Source: CAVPGP01 sp963718065
GTDB lineage: Bacteria; Actinomycetota; Thermoleophilia; Gaiellales; Gaiellaceae
Assembly (NCBI GenBank): GCA_963718065.1
Contig: CAVQYE010000020.1
Coordinates: 186,001 to 250,000, forward strand
Length of the DNA stretch: 64,000 bases
Direction: 5' to 3'
The stretch's first letter is position 1. Each line of letters begins with the position of its first letter. Below, piece after piece: positions 26,781-47,610 of the stretch. Under the pieces are notes generated by a model. It had not been told where the DNA came from, made no database searches, and saw only the letters and a program-made list of their open reading frames with translations. A program made the translations under genes and the position numbers.

Positions 26781-26930
26781 TCCCCAACGAGCAGCGGTGC
26801 CTCGCCAGGCGCCGCCTGCCTGCTTGCCGGGAGAGGTGCGCTTCCGCTACCCTGGGTGGTTGCGCCGTTCCCCGCACGGCCGGCTGCCGCCCGTTCCACT
26901 CCTTAACTTCATAGAGGGAGGCTGTACCAC

Positions 26931-30557
<3,627 letters not shown>

Positions 30558-30598
30558 AAATTCCGGCGACCACGGATTACAGAAAGAGGCGCTAACAC

Positions 30599-35141
<4,543 letters not shown>

Positions 35142-35161
35142 GCCGAGTCCGCAACACGTGC

Positions 35162-35198
35162 GCCGAGAGGCCCGGGCAACCGGGCCTCTCGGCATTTT
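35162..35198 (+). terminator. Rho-independent terminator after rpoC
   Basis: A perfect 14-bp stem, GCCGAGAGGCCCGG at 35162-35175 and its complement at 35180-35193, with loop GCAA, is followed by ATTTT. It lies 20 bases after the rpoC stop and ends the rpoBC transcript. Confidence 0.88.
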
Positions 35199-35205
35199 GG
35201 CCAAC

Positions 35206-35338
35206 GGGGACAGTCCCCCGCCATGTCCCAAAGGGAAGGTGCCGGGCAACCGGGGACAGTCCCCCGTCATGTCTCAAAGGGACAGGTGCCGACCAACCGG
35301 GGACAGTCCCCCGTCATGTCCCAAAAGGACAAGAGACG
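35206..35338. repeat. Three-copy inverted-repeat array (46-47 bp period)
   Basis: Copies start at 35206, 35252 and 35299 with GGGGACAGTCCCC, a perfect palindrome around one A. Each continues CCGTCATGTCCCAAAGGGAC with small changes, containing a second inverted repeat (TGTCCC/GGGACA). Linkers of about 13 bases differ in sequence from those in the array at 58488 (GTGCCGACCAACC type here). The array fills most of the gap between the rpoC terminator and the reverse diguanylate cyclase gene. Confidence 0.9.
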
Positions 35339-35385
35339 GCCCGCGGAAAAGCGCCCAGACGTCCCGCTCGGCGAGGTTGCGAGCG

Positions 35386-36513
35386 CTAGCCGTTGGCCGC
35401 GATCACGCGGCCCTTGCCCTGATCCTTGGCGATGTAGAGGGCGCTGTCGGCCTGCTGAAAGAGGGCGCCGGCGTCGTCGTTCGGGCGGAGCTCAGCGACC
35501 CCGGCCGAGATCTCGACGCTGCAGTCGACCACGAATGGCCGCCCGCTGATCGTCAGCTGCAGGCGCTTCGTCAAGATCGACGCGTCGGCGACCCCGGACT
35601 CCGGCAGGATGACCGCGAACTCGTCGCCGCCGATGCGGCACGCGATGTCCGCCGAGCGCACGACGCCGCGCAGCCGGTCGGCGATCTCCGCCAGCACCGC
35701 GTCGCCCGGTTCCTGCCCGATTCGCTCGTTGATGTCCTTGAAGTCGTCCACGTCGAAGACGACGAGCGCCAGCCGCCGGTCGTAGCGATGCGCCCGCGCG
35801 CACTCGCGCGCGAGCGCCTCCTCGAAGAAACGCCGATTGTGGAGCTTCGTCAACGCGTCGAGATCCGCGAGCTCGCGCGCTGCGCGGAACCGGCGCGCGT
35901 TGTCGATCGACGGCCCGATGCGGTTCGCAAGATCCTCGAGCTCGCGCACGGCGTCGTCGTGGAAGCGATGCGACGGCGAGCGCGTGAAGATCGCGAGCGA
36001 GCCGCACGCGTCATGCTCCGACGGCACCGGGACGGCGACGCCCCCGTAGATGAACGGGCCGCCGCCGAGCTCGTCCTCGGCGTAGTGGTAGGAGACCGAC
36101 ACCGCCCGGGCGGCACGACCGTCCGGTGGGCCGGCGATCGGGCGTCGCGCTGCCTCTTCCGGGCTGAGCCCGACCGTCGCCGAGACAGGATCGCCCTCGC
36201 CGCCGACCGTGACCAGAGCCGCATCGACCCCGGGCAGCGACCCGGCCGCCTCGAGGGCGCGCTCGAGCACCTCGTCGAGGTCGATCGAGCCCGCGAGCTC
36301 CCCGAGCGAGCGGGAACGCAAGCCTTCCTCGCGTGCGTGCTCGAGCGCGAGCGAGAACTCCCTGACCATCGCCTCCATCCGCTCGTTCAGCTCGGCGACG
36401 GCCGCCTCGACGCGCGCGTCGGCGCCCCGGCCCCGGCGCATGAGCAGAATCGTGGCAAGGGTGAGGAGAAGCAGCGCGAGGGCGCCGCAAGCCGCAGCGA
36501 GGGCAACGATCAC
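35386..36513 (-). CDS. Diguanylate cyclase (GGDEF) with GAF-like sensor, membrane-anchored
   Basis: The 375-residue protein starts at GTG 36513 with one membrane helix (VALAAACGALALLLLTLATI). A short coiled segment (AAVAELNERMEAMVREFSLA) and a GAF-like domain (residues about 70-205) follow. The cyclase domain has LDALTKLHNRRFFEEAL, VVFDVDDFKDINE and an intact RIGGDEFAVILPE active loop, so it should make cyclic di-GMP from two GTP. It sits divergently from rpsL. The HD-GYP enzyme at 10627-14014 would oppose it. Confidence 0.9.
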   Translation of the reverse strand: MIVALAAACGALALLLLTLATILLMRRGRGADARVEAAVAELNERMEAMVREFSLALEHAREEGLRSRSLGELAGSIDLDEVLERALEAAGSLPGVDAALVTVGGEGDPVSATVGLSPEEAARRPIAGPPDGRAARAVSVSYHYAEDELGGGPFIYGGVAVPVPSEHDACGSLAIFTRSPSHRFHDDAVRELEDLANRIGPSIDNARRFRAARELADLDALTKLHNRRFFEEALARECARAHRYDRRLALVVFDVDDFKDINERIGQEPGDAVLAEIADRLRGVVRSADIACRIGGDEFAVILPESGVADASILTKRLQLTISGRPFVVDCSVEISAGVAELRPNDDAGALFQQADSALYIAKDQGKGRVIAANG

Positions 36514-36600
36514 GTGCGGTGCACTTTAAATCGGCTCGCGATGCGGAGACGTCGTTGCCGTTTTCGGCTTGTTCAAGCCCACCGCAGCGCCCGTACTCGT

Positions 36601-36629
36601 TTGCGCCGACCCTCCCGCTTCGCTACCAT
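36601..36629 (+). promoter_or_regulatory. Candidate str operon promoter
   Basis: TTGCGC at 36601-36606 and TACCAT at 36624-36629 are spaced 17 bases apart, a good sigma-70-type arrangement. It lies 85 bases before the rpsL ATG in the 201-base gap between divergent genes. It resembles the rpoB candidate in spacing and sequence. No second element was recognised in the gap. Confidence 0.55.
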
Positions 36630-36714
36630 GCCCTCTCCGGTTGGCCGGTGCACCGCGCCAGGCCGGCCTTTTGTCTGTATACGACCGCGTACTCGACCCG
36701 CCTACGGGAGCTTC

Positions 36715-37086
36715 ATGCCGACTGTGAACCAACTGATTCGGAAGGGCCGCGTCTCGAAGAAGGCGAAGACGAAGACGCCTGCCCTCCAGGGTGCCCCGCA
36801 GAAGCGCGGCGTCTGCACGCGCGTCTCGACGATGACGCCCAAGAAGCCGAACTCGGCGCTGCGCAAGATCGCGCGCGTCCGGCTCACGAACGGCATGGAG
36901 GTCGGCGCGTACATCCCCGGCGAGGGGCACAACCTCCAGGAGCACTCGGTCGTGCTGATCCGCGGCGGCCGCGTCAAGGACCTCCCGGGCTACCGGTACA
37001 AGGTCATCCGCGCCGCGTTCGACGCCTCCGGCGTCTCGGACCGCAAGCAGGGCCGCTCCAAGTACGGGACCAAGAAGAGCGCGTAA
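36715..37086 (+). CDS. rpsL: 30S ribosomal protein S12
   Basis: The 123-residue decoding-centre protein begins MPTVNQLIRKGRVSKKAKTK and contains TPKKPNSALRKIARVRLTNG and GGRVKDLPGYRY. The two Lys whose mutation gives streptomycin resistance elsewhere (KKPNS and RVKDL) are wild type. The ATG at 36715 follows a GGGAG site. It overlaps rpsG by one base (TAATG). Confidence 0.98.
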   Translation: MPTVNQLIRKGRVSKKAKTKTPALQGAPQKRGVCTRVSTMTPKKPNSALRKIARVRLTNGMEVGAYIPGEGHNLQEHSVVLIRGGRVKDLPGYRYKVIRAAFDASGVSDRKQGRSKYGTKKSA

Positions 37087-37556
37087 TGCCACGTCGTGCA
37101 GAAATCGCGCCGCGCCCTGTCCCGTCCGACCCGGTCTACGAGTCGATCCTCGTCTCGCAGCTGATCAACCGCGTCATGACGCGCGGCAAGAAGTCGACCG
37201 CCGAGCAGATCGTCTACGGCGCGCTCGAGCGTGTCGGCGAGCGCACGGGCAAGCCGCCCGTCGAGGTGCTGGAGCAGGCCGTGAAGACGGTCACGCCGGT
37301 GCTCGAGGTCCGCTCACGCCGCGTCGGCGGCGCGAACTACCAGGTGCCGATCGAGGTGCCGCAGCGCCGCGGCCGCACGCTGGCGATTCGCTGGCTCGTG
37401 ACCTTCGCGCGCGACCGGCGCGAGAAGCACATGGAAGAGAAGCTCGCCGGCGAGATCCTCGACGCCCTCGAGCAGCAAGGCGGCGCCTTCAAGCGCAAGG
37501 ACGACATGTATCGCATGGCGCAGGCCAACAAGGCCTTCGCCCACTACCGCTGGTAA
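37086..37556 (+). CDS. rpsG: 30S ribosomal protein S7
   Basis: A 156-residue S7, the 16S 3'-domain assembly initiator, with VSQLINRVMTRGKKSTAEQI, RRVGGANYQVPIEVPQRRG and the C-terminal FAHYRW. The ATG shares the last A of the rpsL stop. fusA follows after 12 bases. Confidence 0.98.
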   Translation: MPRRAEIAPRPVPSDPVYESILVSQLINRVMTRGKKSTAEQIVYGALERVGERTGKPPVEVLEQAVKTVTPVLEVRSRRVGGANYQVPIEVPQRRGRTLAIRWLVTFARDRREKHMEEKLAGEILDALEQQGGAFKRKDDMYRMAQANKAFAHYRW

Positions 37557-37568
37557 CGAAAGAGAGCT

Positions 37569-39659
<2,091 letters not shown>

Positions 39660-39678
39660 CGAAAGGAAGAAAGAGTCA

Positions 39679-40869
<1,191 letters not shown>

Positions 40870-40885
40870 AGAAAGGGACGCGCCG

Positions 40886-41194
40886 GTGCCTCAGCAGAAG
40901 ATCCGTATCAGGCTCAAGGGTTACGACCACACCCAACTCGACCGTTCTGCGTCGCAGATCGTCGAGACTGCTCAGCGCACCGGCGCGACCATCACCGGGC
41001 CCGTTCCGCTGCCGACGGAGAAGAACGTCTACACGGTGATTCGCTCGCCGTTCAAGGACAAGGACTCCCGGGAGCACTTCGAGATCCGGACGCACAAGCG
41101 CCTGATCGACATCCACTCGCCGACGCCGAAGACGGTCGACTCGCTGATGCGGCTCGACCTCCCGGCCGGCATCGACATCGAGATCAAGCTCTAG
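40886..41194 (+). CDS. rpsJ: 30S ribosomal protein S10
   Basis: A 102-residue S10 beginning PQQKIRIRLKGYDHTQLDRS, with TGPVPLPTEKNVYTVIRSPF and FEIRTHKRLIDIHSPTPKTV. S10 also serves as NusE in antitermination. The GTG at 40886 is chosen because homologous sequence begins there and a GAAAGGGA site lies upstream; the open frame extends further into tuf. Confidence 0.97.
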   Translation: MPQQKIRIRLKGYDHTQLDRSASQIVETAQRTGATITGPVPLPTEKNVYTVIRSPFKDKDSREHFEIRTHKRLIDIHSPTPKTVDSLMRLDLPAGIDIEIKL

Positions 41195-41207
41195 GACTGA
41201 CTCAGAG

Positions 41208-41840
41208 ATGCCAAAGGGAATCATCGGACGCAAGCTGGGAATGACGCAGGTCTTCGACGCCGAGTCGGGAGCGGTGACCTCCGTGACCGTGATCGAGGCC
41301 GGGCCGTGCCCGGTGGTCGCGGTGCGCATGAACGAGACCGACGGCTACGAGGCCGTCCAGCTCGCGTTCGACGCCGTCCCGGAGCGAAAGCTCTCCAAGC
41401 CCGAGCTCGGGCACCTCTCGAAGTTCGGCGTCGAGCCGCACCGGCACCTCGTCGAGTTCCGCGGCGGCATCGAGGGCGCGAACCCGGGCGAGACGATCAC
41501 CGTCGAGCTCTTCGAGCCCGGGGACGCCGTCAAGGTCGCGGGCATCGGCATCGGCAAGGGCTTCGCCGGCACGATCAAGCGTCACAACTTCCACAGCGGC
41601 CCGAAGTCGCACGGCTCGCACAACGTCCGCAAGCCCGGCTCGATCGGCGCCTCCGCGACGCCGTCCCGCGTCTTCAAGGGCCAGAAGATGCCCGGCCGGA
41701 TGGGCGGCAAGCGCGTCACGCAGCTCGGCCTCCGCATCCACTCGATCGACCCCGAGCGCAACCTGCTGCTGATCAAGGGCGCCGTCCCGGGCCCGAAGAA
41801 CGGCCTCGTCGAGGTCAGACAGGACGTGAACCGTGGCTAG
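41208..41840 (+). CDS. rplC: 50S ribosomal protein L3
   Basis: The 210-residue protein has MPKGIIGRKLGMTQVFDAES, GIGIGKGFAGTIKRHNFHSG and the signature around KPGSIGASATPSRVFKGQKM. L3 organises the peptidyl-transferase entrance. It overlaps rplD by 8 bases. Confidence 0.98.
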   Translation: MPKGIIGRKLGMTQVFDAESGAVTSVTVIEAGPCPVVAVRMNETDGYEAVQLAFDAVPERKLSKPELGHLSKFGVEPHRHLVEFRGGIEGANPGETITVELFEPGDAVKVAGIGIGKGFAGTIKRHNFHSGPKSHGSHNVRKPGSIGASATPSRVFKGQKMPGRMGGKRVTQLGLRIHSIDPERNLLLIKGAVPGPKNGLVEVRQDVNRG

Positions 41841-42465
41841 CGCCAAGGCACCTCTTCTCGACACCGCGGGCAAGAAGTCGAAGGACGTGACGCTCGTGGA
41901 CTCGCTGTTCGGCGCCGAGATCAAGCCGCACCTCGTGCACGAGGTCGTCCGCGCCGAGCTGAACGCCGCGCGCGCTGGAACCCGCGGCGCGAAGTCGCGC
42001 GGGCTCGTCTCCGGCGGCCGCTCGAAGCCGTGGCGCCAGAAGGGCACCGGCCGCGCCCGCGCAGGCACGACGCGCGCTCCGCACTGGAAGGGCGGCGGCG
42101 TCGCCTTCCCGCCGACGATGCGCTCGTTCGAGGTGAAGGTGAACAAGAAGGCCCGCAAGGCCGCCCTCGCCGCCGCGCTCTCCGAGCATGCGACGAAGGG
42201 GACGATCGCCATCCTCGACGCGTCGGGCTTCGGCGACGCGCCCTCGACGAAGCAGGCCGCCGGCCTGATCGCCGCCTGGGGCAAGGACGTGCCGCTCGTG
42301 GTCGTCGCCACCGAGGACGAGGTGGGCGTGATCAAGTCGTTCCGCAATCTTCAGAAGGTCGTCGTGACGATCCCGGCCGACCTCGAGGTCGTCGCCGTCG
42401 TGTGGGCGCGCTCGCTGCTCGTGACCGAGGGCGCGCTCGAGCAGGTCACGGGGAGGGCGGGCTAG
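41833..42465 (+). CDS. rplD: 50S ribosomal protein L4
   Basis: A 210-residue L4 with the exit-tunnel loop GGRSKPWRQKGTGRARAGTT and APHWKGGGVAFPP. In E. coli L4 also represses the S10 operon; no such leader is evident here. The GTG start at 41833 lies inside rplC, so the genes are translationally coupled. Confidence 0.97.
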   Translation: MASAKAPLLDTAGKKSKDVTLVDSLFGAEIKPHLVHEVVRAELNAARAGTRGAKSRGLVSGGRSKPWRQKGTGRARAGTTRAPHWKGGGVAFPPTMRSFEVKVNKKARKAALAAALSEHATKGTIAILDASGFGDAPSTKQAAGLIAAWGKDVPLVVVATEDEVGVIKSFRNLQKVVVTIPADLEVVAVVWARSLLVTEGALEQVTGRAG

Positions 42466-42762
42466 ATGTCGTTGCACCCGAGCGAGGTGTTGCTCTCGCC
42501 TGTCGTCTCCGAGAAGTCGTACTCGCGGATCCCGTCCGGCCAGTACACGTTCAGGATCCACCAGGACGCCCACAAGACGCAGGTGCGCCAGGCCGTTGAG
42601 GAGCTCTTCGGCGTCAAGGTCGCACGCGTGAACATCATCAAGGTCCAGCCCAAGCCGAAGCGCCGCGGGCTGATCAAGGGCATCCGTCCCGGCTGGAAGA
42701 AGGCCATCGTGCAGCTGCGCGAGGGCGAGTCGATCGAGATCTTCGAAGGAGCCCAGGTCTGA
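42466..42762 (+). CDS. rplW: 50S ribosomal protein L23
   Basis: The 98-residue protein has LSPVVSEKSYSRIPSGQYTF and EELFGVKVARVNIIKVQPKP. It sits at the tunnel exit and docks trigger factor and SRP. The ATG directly abuts the rplD stop, and the stop overlaps rplB (TGATG). Confidence 0.97.
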   Translation: MSLHPSEVLLSPVVSEKSYSRIPSGQYTFRIHQDAHKTQVRQAVEELFGVKVARVNIIKVQPKPKRRGLIKGIRPGWKKAIVQLREGESIEIFEGAQV

Positions 42763-43604
42763 TGGCGATCCGTAGGTACAAGCCGACGTCACCGGGACGG
42801 CGCTTCATGAGCGTCTCGGCGTTCGACGAGGTGACGAAGACCGAGCCGGAGAAGAGCCTGCTCGCCCCGCTGACGAAGAAGGGCGGCCGCAACAACAACG
42901 GCCGGATCACGACGCGCCACCAGGGCGGCGGCCACAAGCGCCGCTACCGGATCATCGACTTCAAGCGCCTGAAAGACGGCGTGCCGGCGACCGTGGCCGC
43001 GATCGAGTACGACCCGAATCGCTCGGCGCGGATCGCGCTCCTGCACTACGCCGACGGCGCGAAGGCCTACATCATCGCCCCGTCCGGGCTGAAGGTCGGC
43101 GCCAAGCTCGAGTCGGGCCCGACCGCGGACATCCGTCCCGGGAACGCGCTGCCCCTCGCCAACATCCCCACCGGCACGCTCGTGCACAACGTCGAGCTGA
43201 AGCCGGGCCGGGGCGGGCAGATGGCGCGCAGCGCCGGCTCGGGCATCCAGCTCGTCGCGAAGGACGACGGCTTCGGCGTCCTGCGCCTGCCCTCGGGTGA
43301 GATGCGCAGGGTCCCGCTAACGTGTCGCGCGACGGTCGGGCAGGTCGGCAACGTCGATCACCAGAACGTCACGATCGGCAAGGCGGGGCGCAGCCGGTGG
43401 TTGGGCAAGCGCCCGACGGTACGCGGCTCGGCGATGAACCCGGTCGACCACCCGCACGGTGGCGGCGAGGGCAAGTCGAAGGGCGGCCGCCATCCGGTCA
43501 CACCGTGGGGCGTGCCCACGCTCGGCAAGCGCACGCGCCGCAAGCACAAGGAATCCGACAAGTTGATCGTTCGCGGCCGTCGCCGCGGGAAGGACAAGCG
43601 TTGA
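42762..43604 (+). CDS. rplB: 50S ribosomal protein L2
   Basis: A 280-residue L2 with GRNNNGRITTRHQGGGHKRR in the RNA-binding domain and the functionally critical AMNPVDHPHGGGEGKSKGG near the C-terminus. It supports peptidyl transfer and subunit association. Complete and unmodified. Confidence 0.98.
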   Translation: MAIRRYKPTSPGRRFMSVSAFDEVTKTEPEKSLLAPLTKKGGRNNNGRITTRHQGGGHKRRYRIIDFKRLKDGVPATVAAIEYDPNRSARIALLHYADGAKAYIIAPSGLKVGAKLESGPTADIRPGNALPLANIPTGTLVHNVELKPGRGGQMARSAGSGIQLVAKDDGFGVLRLPSGEMRRVPLTCRATVGQVGNVDHQNVTIGKAGRSRWLGKRPTVRGSAMNPVDHPHGGGEGKSKGGRHPVTPWGVPTLGKRTRRKHKESDKLIVRGRRRGKDKR

Positions 43605-43890
43605 ATGAGCCGCAGTTCGCAAAAAGGGGCCTTTCGTCGAGGCGCGGCTGATGAGCCGCATCGAGGAGATGAACGCCTCCAACTCGAAGCGCATGATCCG
43701 CACCTGGTCGCGGACCTCGACCGTCTTCCCGGACATGGTCGGTCACACGATCGCGGTCCACGACGGGCGCAAGCACGTGCCGGTGTTCATCTCGGAGCAG
43801 ATGGTCGGGCACAAGCTCGGCGAGTTCGCGCCGACCCGGACGTTCCGGGGTCATGCCGGCGACAACAAGACACAGGTGAAGAAGCGCTAG
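43605..43890 (+). CDS. rpsS: 30S ribosomal protein S19 (frame break near 43625)
   Basis: ATG at 43605, directly after the rplB stop, begins MSRSSQKG. One extra base within AAAAAGGGG (43619-43627) shifts the reading; the next frame resumes GPFVEARLMSRIEEMNASNS and continues WSRTSTVFPDMVGHTIAVHD and GHKLGEFAPTRTFRGHAG. The corrected length, 94 residues, is normal. S19 sits in the 30S head and is essential, so the break is probably a sequence error. Confidence 0.93.
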
Positions 43891-44570
43891 ATGGCTGTGA
43901 CGACCGAGAACAAGCGGGAAGCCAAACGCGAGGTCAGGGCCGAAGCGAAGTGGGTACGCATCTCGCCGCGCAAGGCGCGGCTCGTGGTGGAGCACATCCG
44001 CGGGCGCAGCGTGCCCGAAGCCAGGACGGTGCTCGCCTTCACGCAGCGGGCGGCCGCGCGCGAGGTCGAGAAGGTCCTGCGCAGCGCCGTCGCGAACGCG
44101 GAGGCAAACCACGGCTTGATCGGCGACGACCTGGTCGTCTCGGCTGCCTACATCGACGAGGGTCCGACGATCAAGCGCTGGCGCCAGCGCGCCCGCGGCC
44201 GCGTCAACCAGATCAAGAAGCGCACCTGCCACATCACGATCAAGGTCGTGGAGGGCGAGAAGCGCGTCGTCGTCGCGCCGCCGCAGGCAGCGGCCGCCGA
44301 GAAGCCGAAGCGCTCGCGCAAGAAGGCCGCCGAGACGACTGCCGTCGAGACCGCGACCGCCGAAACGGCTGTCGAGGAGACGCCGGTTGCCGAGCCGGCC
44401 GAGGCCGAGGCCCCCACTGAGGAGATCGCGACCGAGGAGACCGCGCCCGAGCCCGAAGAGACTGCAACCGGCGCCGACGAGCAAGCAGCGGAGCCCGCTG
44501 ACGACACCACGGCCGAGACCACCGACGACGCCCCTGAAGACACCGAGCAGGCAGAGGAGACGAAGAGCTA

Positions 44571-44571
<1 letters not shown>
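43891..44571 (+). CDS. rplV: 50S ribosomal protein L22 with acidic C-terminal tail
   Basis: The first 135 residues are normal L22 (WVRISPRKARLVVEHIRGRS, tunnel hairpin near RWRQRARGRVNQIKKRTCHI). The protein continues to 226 residues with a Lys-rich hinge and about 80 residues of Ala, Thr and Glu (EETPVAEPAEAEAPTEE). L22 normally has about 110-150 residues. The ATG abuts the rpsS stop; the stop overlaps rpsC (TAATG). Confidence 0.96.
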
Positions 44572-45806
<1,235 letters not shown>

Positions 45807-46232
45807 ATGCTGCTGCCAAAGAAGACGAAGTACCGCAAGTACCAGCGGGGCCGGCGCCGTGGAACCGCGAAGGGCCAGACGACGGTCCATTTCGGGGACT
45901 ACGGGATCAAGGCGGTCGAGGTCGGTTGGGTCACCAACCGCCAGATCGAGGCTGCCCGGATCGCGATGACGCGCAAGATCAAGCGCGGCGGCAAGGTCTG
46001 GATCAACATCTTCCCGGACAAGCCCGTCACCGCGAAGCCGGCGGAGACCCGCATGGGCTCCGGCAAGGGCTCACCCGAAGGCTGGGTCGCCGTGATCAAG
46101 CCGGGCCGCGTCATGTTCGAGCTCTCGGGCGTGCCCGAGCAGCTCGCCAAGGAGGCGCTCCGCCTCGCCGGCCAGAAGCTGCCGGTGAAGACCAAGTTCG
46201 TGAAGCGGGAGGCTGATCTCTTTGAGAGCTAG
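45807..46232 (+). CDS. rplP: 50S ribosomal protein L16
   Basis: A 141-residue L16 with MLLPKKTKYRKYQRGRRRGT, KIKRGGKVWINIFPDKPVTA and MGSGKGSPEGWVAVIKPGRV. It helps place A-site tRNA. The ATG abuts the rpsC stop. Confidence 0.98.
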   Translation: MLLPKKTKYRKYQRGRRRGTAKGQTTVHFGDYGIKAVEVGWVTNRQIEAARIAMTRKIKRGGKVWINIFPDKPVTAKPAETRMGSGKGSPEGWVAVIKPGRVMFELSGVPEQLAKEALRLAGQKLPVKTKFVKREADLFES

Positions 46233-46443
46233 AGATCTCCGCGACCTGACGACCGACGAGCTCGACCACCGGCTCGCCGAGACCCGGCACGAGCTCTTCA
46301 ACCTGCGCTTCCAGTCCGTGACCGGTGCGCTCGAGAACAGCGCCCGCCTGAAGCTCGCCAAGCGCGAGATCGCCCGCATTTTGACCGTCCGCAACGAGCG
46401 CGCCGAGACCGACCAGCCGCGCGCAGCCGAGGTGAAGCACTAG
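46222..46443 (+). CDS. rpmC: 50S ribosomal protein L29
   Basis: The 73-residue protein starts at TTG 46222, overlapping rplP by 11 bases. It has RDLTTDELDHRLAETRHELF, NLRFQSVTGALENSARLKLA and KREIARILTVRNER, diagnostic of L29, which lies near the tunnel exit. Confidence 0.95.
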   Translation: MRARDLRDLTTDELDHRLAETRHELFNLRFQSVTGALENSARLKLAKREIARILTVRNERAETDQPRAAEVKH

Positions 46444-47244
46444 ATGGCCGAAAAGAAGAAACCCAAGAAGACCGACGACGCTCCCGCCGAGGACACCCCC
46501 GTGGTGGAGGAGCCCGTGGCCGAAGAGCCTGCCGTCGAGGAGCCCGTCACCGAAGAGGCTGCGGCGGCAGAGCCCGCCGCGGAGGAGCCCGTGGTGGAAG
46601 AGCCCGCCGTGGAGGAGCCCGTAGCCGAAGAGCCCGCCGAGGAGCCCGCCGCCGCGGAGGAGACGCCCGCGCCCGAGGAGGCAGCGGCAGAGGAAGCCGC
46701 TCCGGAGCCCGAGCCGGCCGCCGCCGAAGCCGCAGTCGAGGAGCCCGCCGCGGAGGCCGAGCCGGCCGCCGAGGAGGCGCCTGCCGCCGAGGACGCGCCT
46801 GCAGAGGAGCCCGCCCCCGCAGAGGCCGCGCCGCCCGCCGCCGAGGAGCCGCCCGCGCCGCCTGCACCGCAGTCACAGCACAAGGTGAAGAAGAAGCGGC
46901 TCCCGCGTCCCCTGCGCCCGAAGAAGGGCCGCGTCCAGCGCGTTCCCGCCACGGAGCGCAGGCCGATCGTCCGCCTGCCCAAGCCGGACAACGAGCTCGG
47001 CCGCCGGCAGGAGCGCCGCGGTGTCGTCGTCTCCGACGCGATGGAGAAGACGATCGTCGTCAAGGTCGAAGTGATCAAGACGCACCAGCGCTACAAGAAG
47101 GTGATCCGGCGCTCGGTCAAGTTCCACGCCCACGACGAGCAGAACCAGGCCGCCATCGGCGACACCGTGCGCATCGTCGAGACGCGCCCGCTGTCGAAGA
47201 CGAAGAACTGGCGCCTTGCAGAGGTCCTGGAGAAAGCCAAGTGA
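46444..47244 (+). CDS. rpsQ: 30S ribosomal protein S17 with about 170-residue acidic N-terminal extension
   Basis: S17 itself occupies the last 80 residues (RRGVVVSDAMEKTIVVKVEV, VKFHAHDEQNQAAIGDTVRI, RPLSKTKNWRLAEVLEKAK). Before it are about 140 residues built from variants of EEPVAEEPAVEEP, then a Lys/Arg/Pro-rich linker. The ATG at 46444 directly abuts the rpmC stop. A GTG at about 46884 could start a shorter form, but it lacks a good ribosome-binding site. Total length 266 versus about 85 usually. Confidence 0.93.
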   Translation: MAEKKKPKKTDDAPAEDTPVVEEPVAEEPAVEEPVTEEAAAAEPAAEEPVVEEPAVEEPVAEEPAEEPAAAEETPAPEEAAAEEAAPEPEPAAAEAAVEEPAAEAEPAAEEAPAAEDAPAEEPAPAEAAPPAAEEPPAPPAPQSQHKVKKKRLPRPLRPKKGRVQRVPATERRPIVRLPKPDNELGRRQERRGVVVSDAMEKTIVVKVEVIKTHQRYKKVIRRSVKFHAHDEQNQAAIGDTVRIVETRPLSKTKNWRLAEVLEKAK

Positions 47245-47609
47245 TCCAGCAGGAATCCAGACTCCGCGTGGCCGACAACACGGGTGCTCGTGAGCTACTC
47301 TGCATCCGCGTCATGGGCGGCTCGCATCGGCGGTACGCCCGTGTCGGTGACATCATCGTCGGCACCGTCAAGGCGGCTACCCCGCAGGGAGCCATCAAGA
47401 AGGGCGAGGTGGTGCGCGCCGTCGTCGTGCGGACGAAGAAGCCCTTCGGCCGCAACGACGGGACGTCGATCGCGTTCGACGAGAACGCGGCCGTGATCAT
47501 CGACAACCAGCGGAACCCGCGCGGAACGCGCATCTTCGGGCCGGTCGCCCGCGAGCTGCGCGAGAAGAACTTCATGAAGATCGTCAGCCTGGCCCCAGAG
47601 GTGCTTTGA
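47241..47609 (+). CDS. rplN: 50S ribosomal protein L14
   Basis: A 122-residue L14 with MIQQESRLRVADNTGARELL, VRAVVVRTKKPFGRNDGTSI and GTRIFGPVARELREKNFMKI. It forms intersubunit bridges. The GTG overlaps the rpsQ stop (GTGA). Confidence 0.98.
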   Translation: MIQQESRLRVADNTGARELLCIRVMGGSHRRYARVGDIIVGTVKAATPQGAIKKGEVVRAVVVRTKKPFGRNDGTSIAFDENAAVIIDNQRNPRGTRIFGPVARELREKNFMKIVSLAPEVL

Positions 47610-47610
47610 G

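Noticed and set aside
46884..47244. Short S17 starting at internal GTG
   Set aside because: No good ribosome-binding site precedes it, while ATG 46444 directly abuts the rpmC stop as in neighbouring gene pairs.
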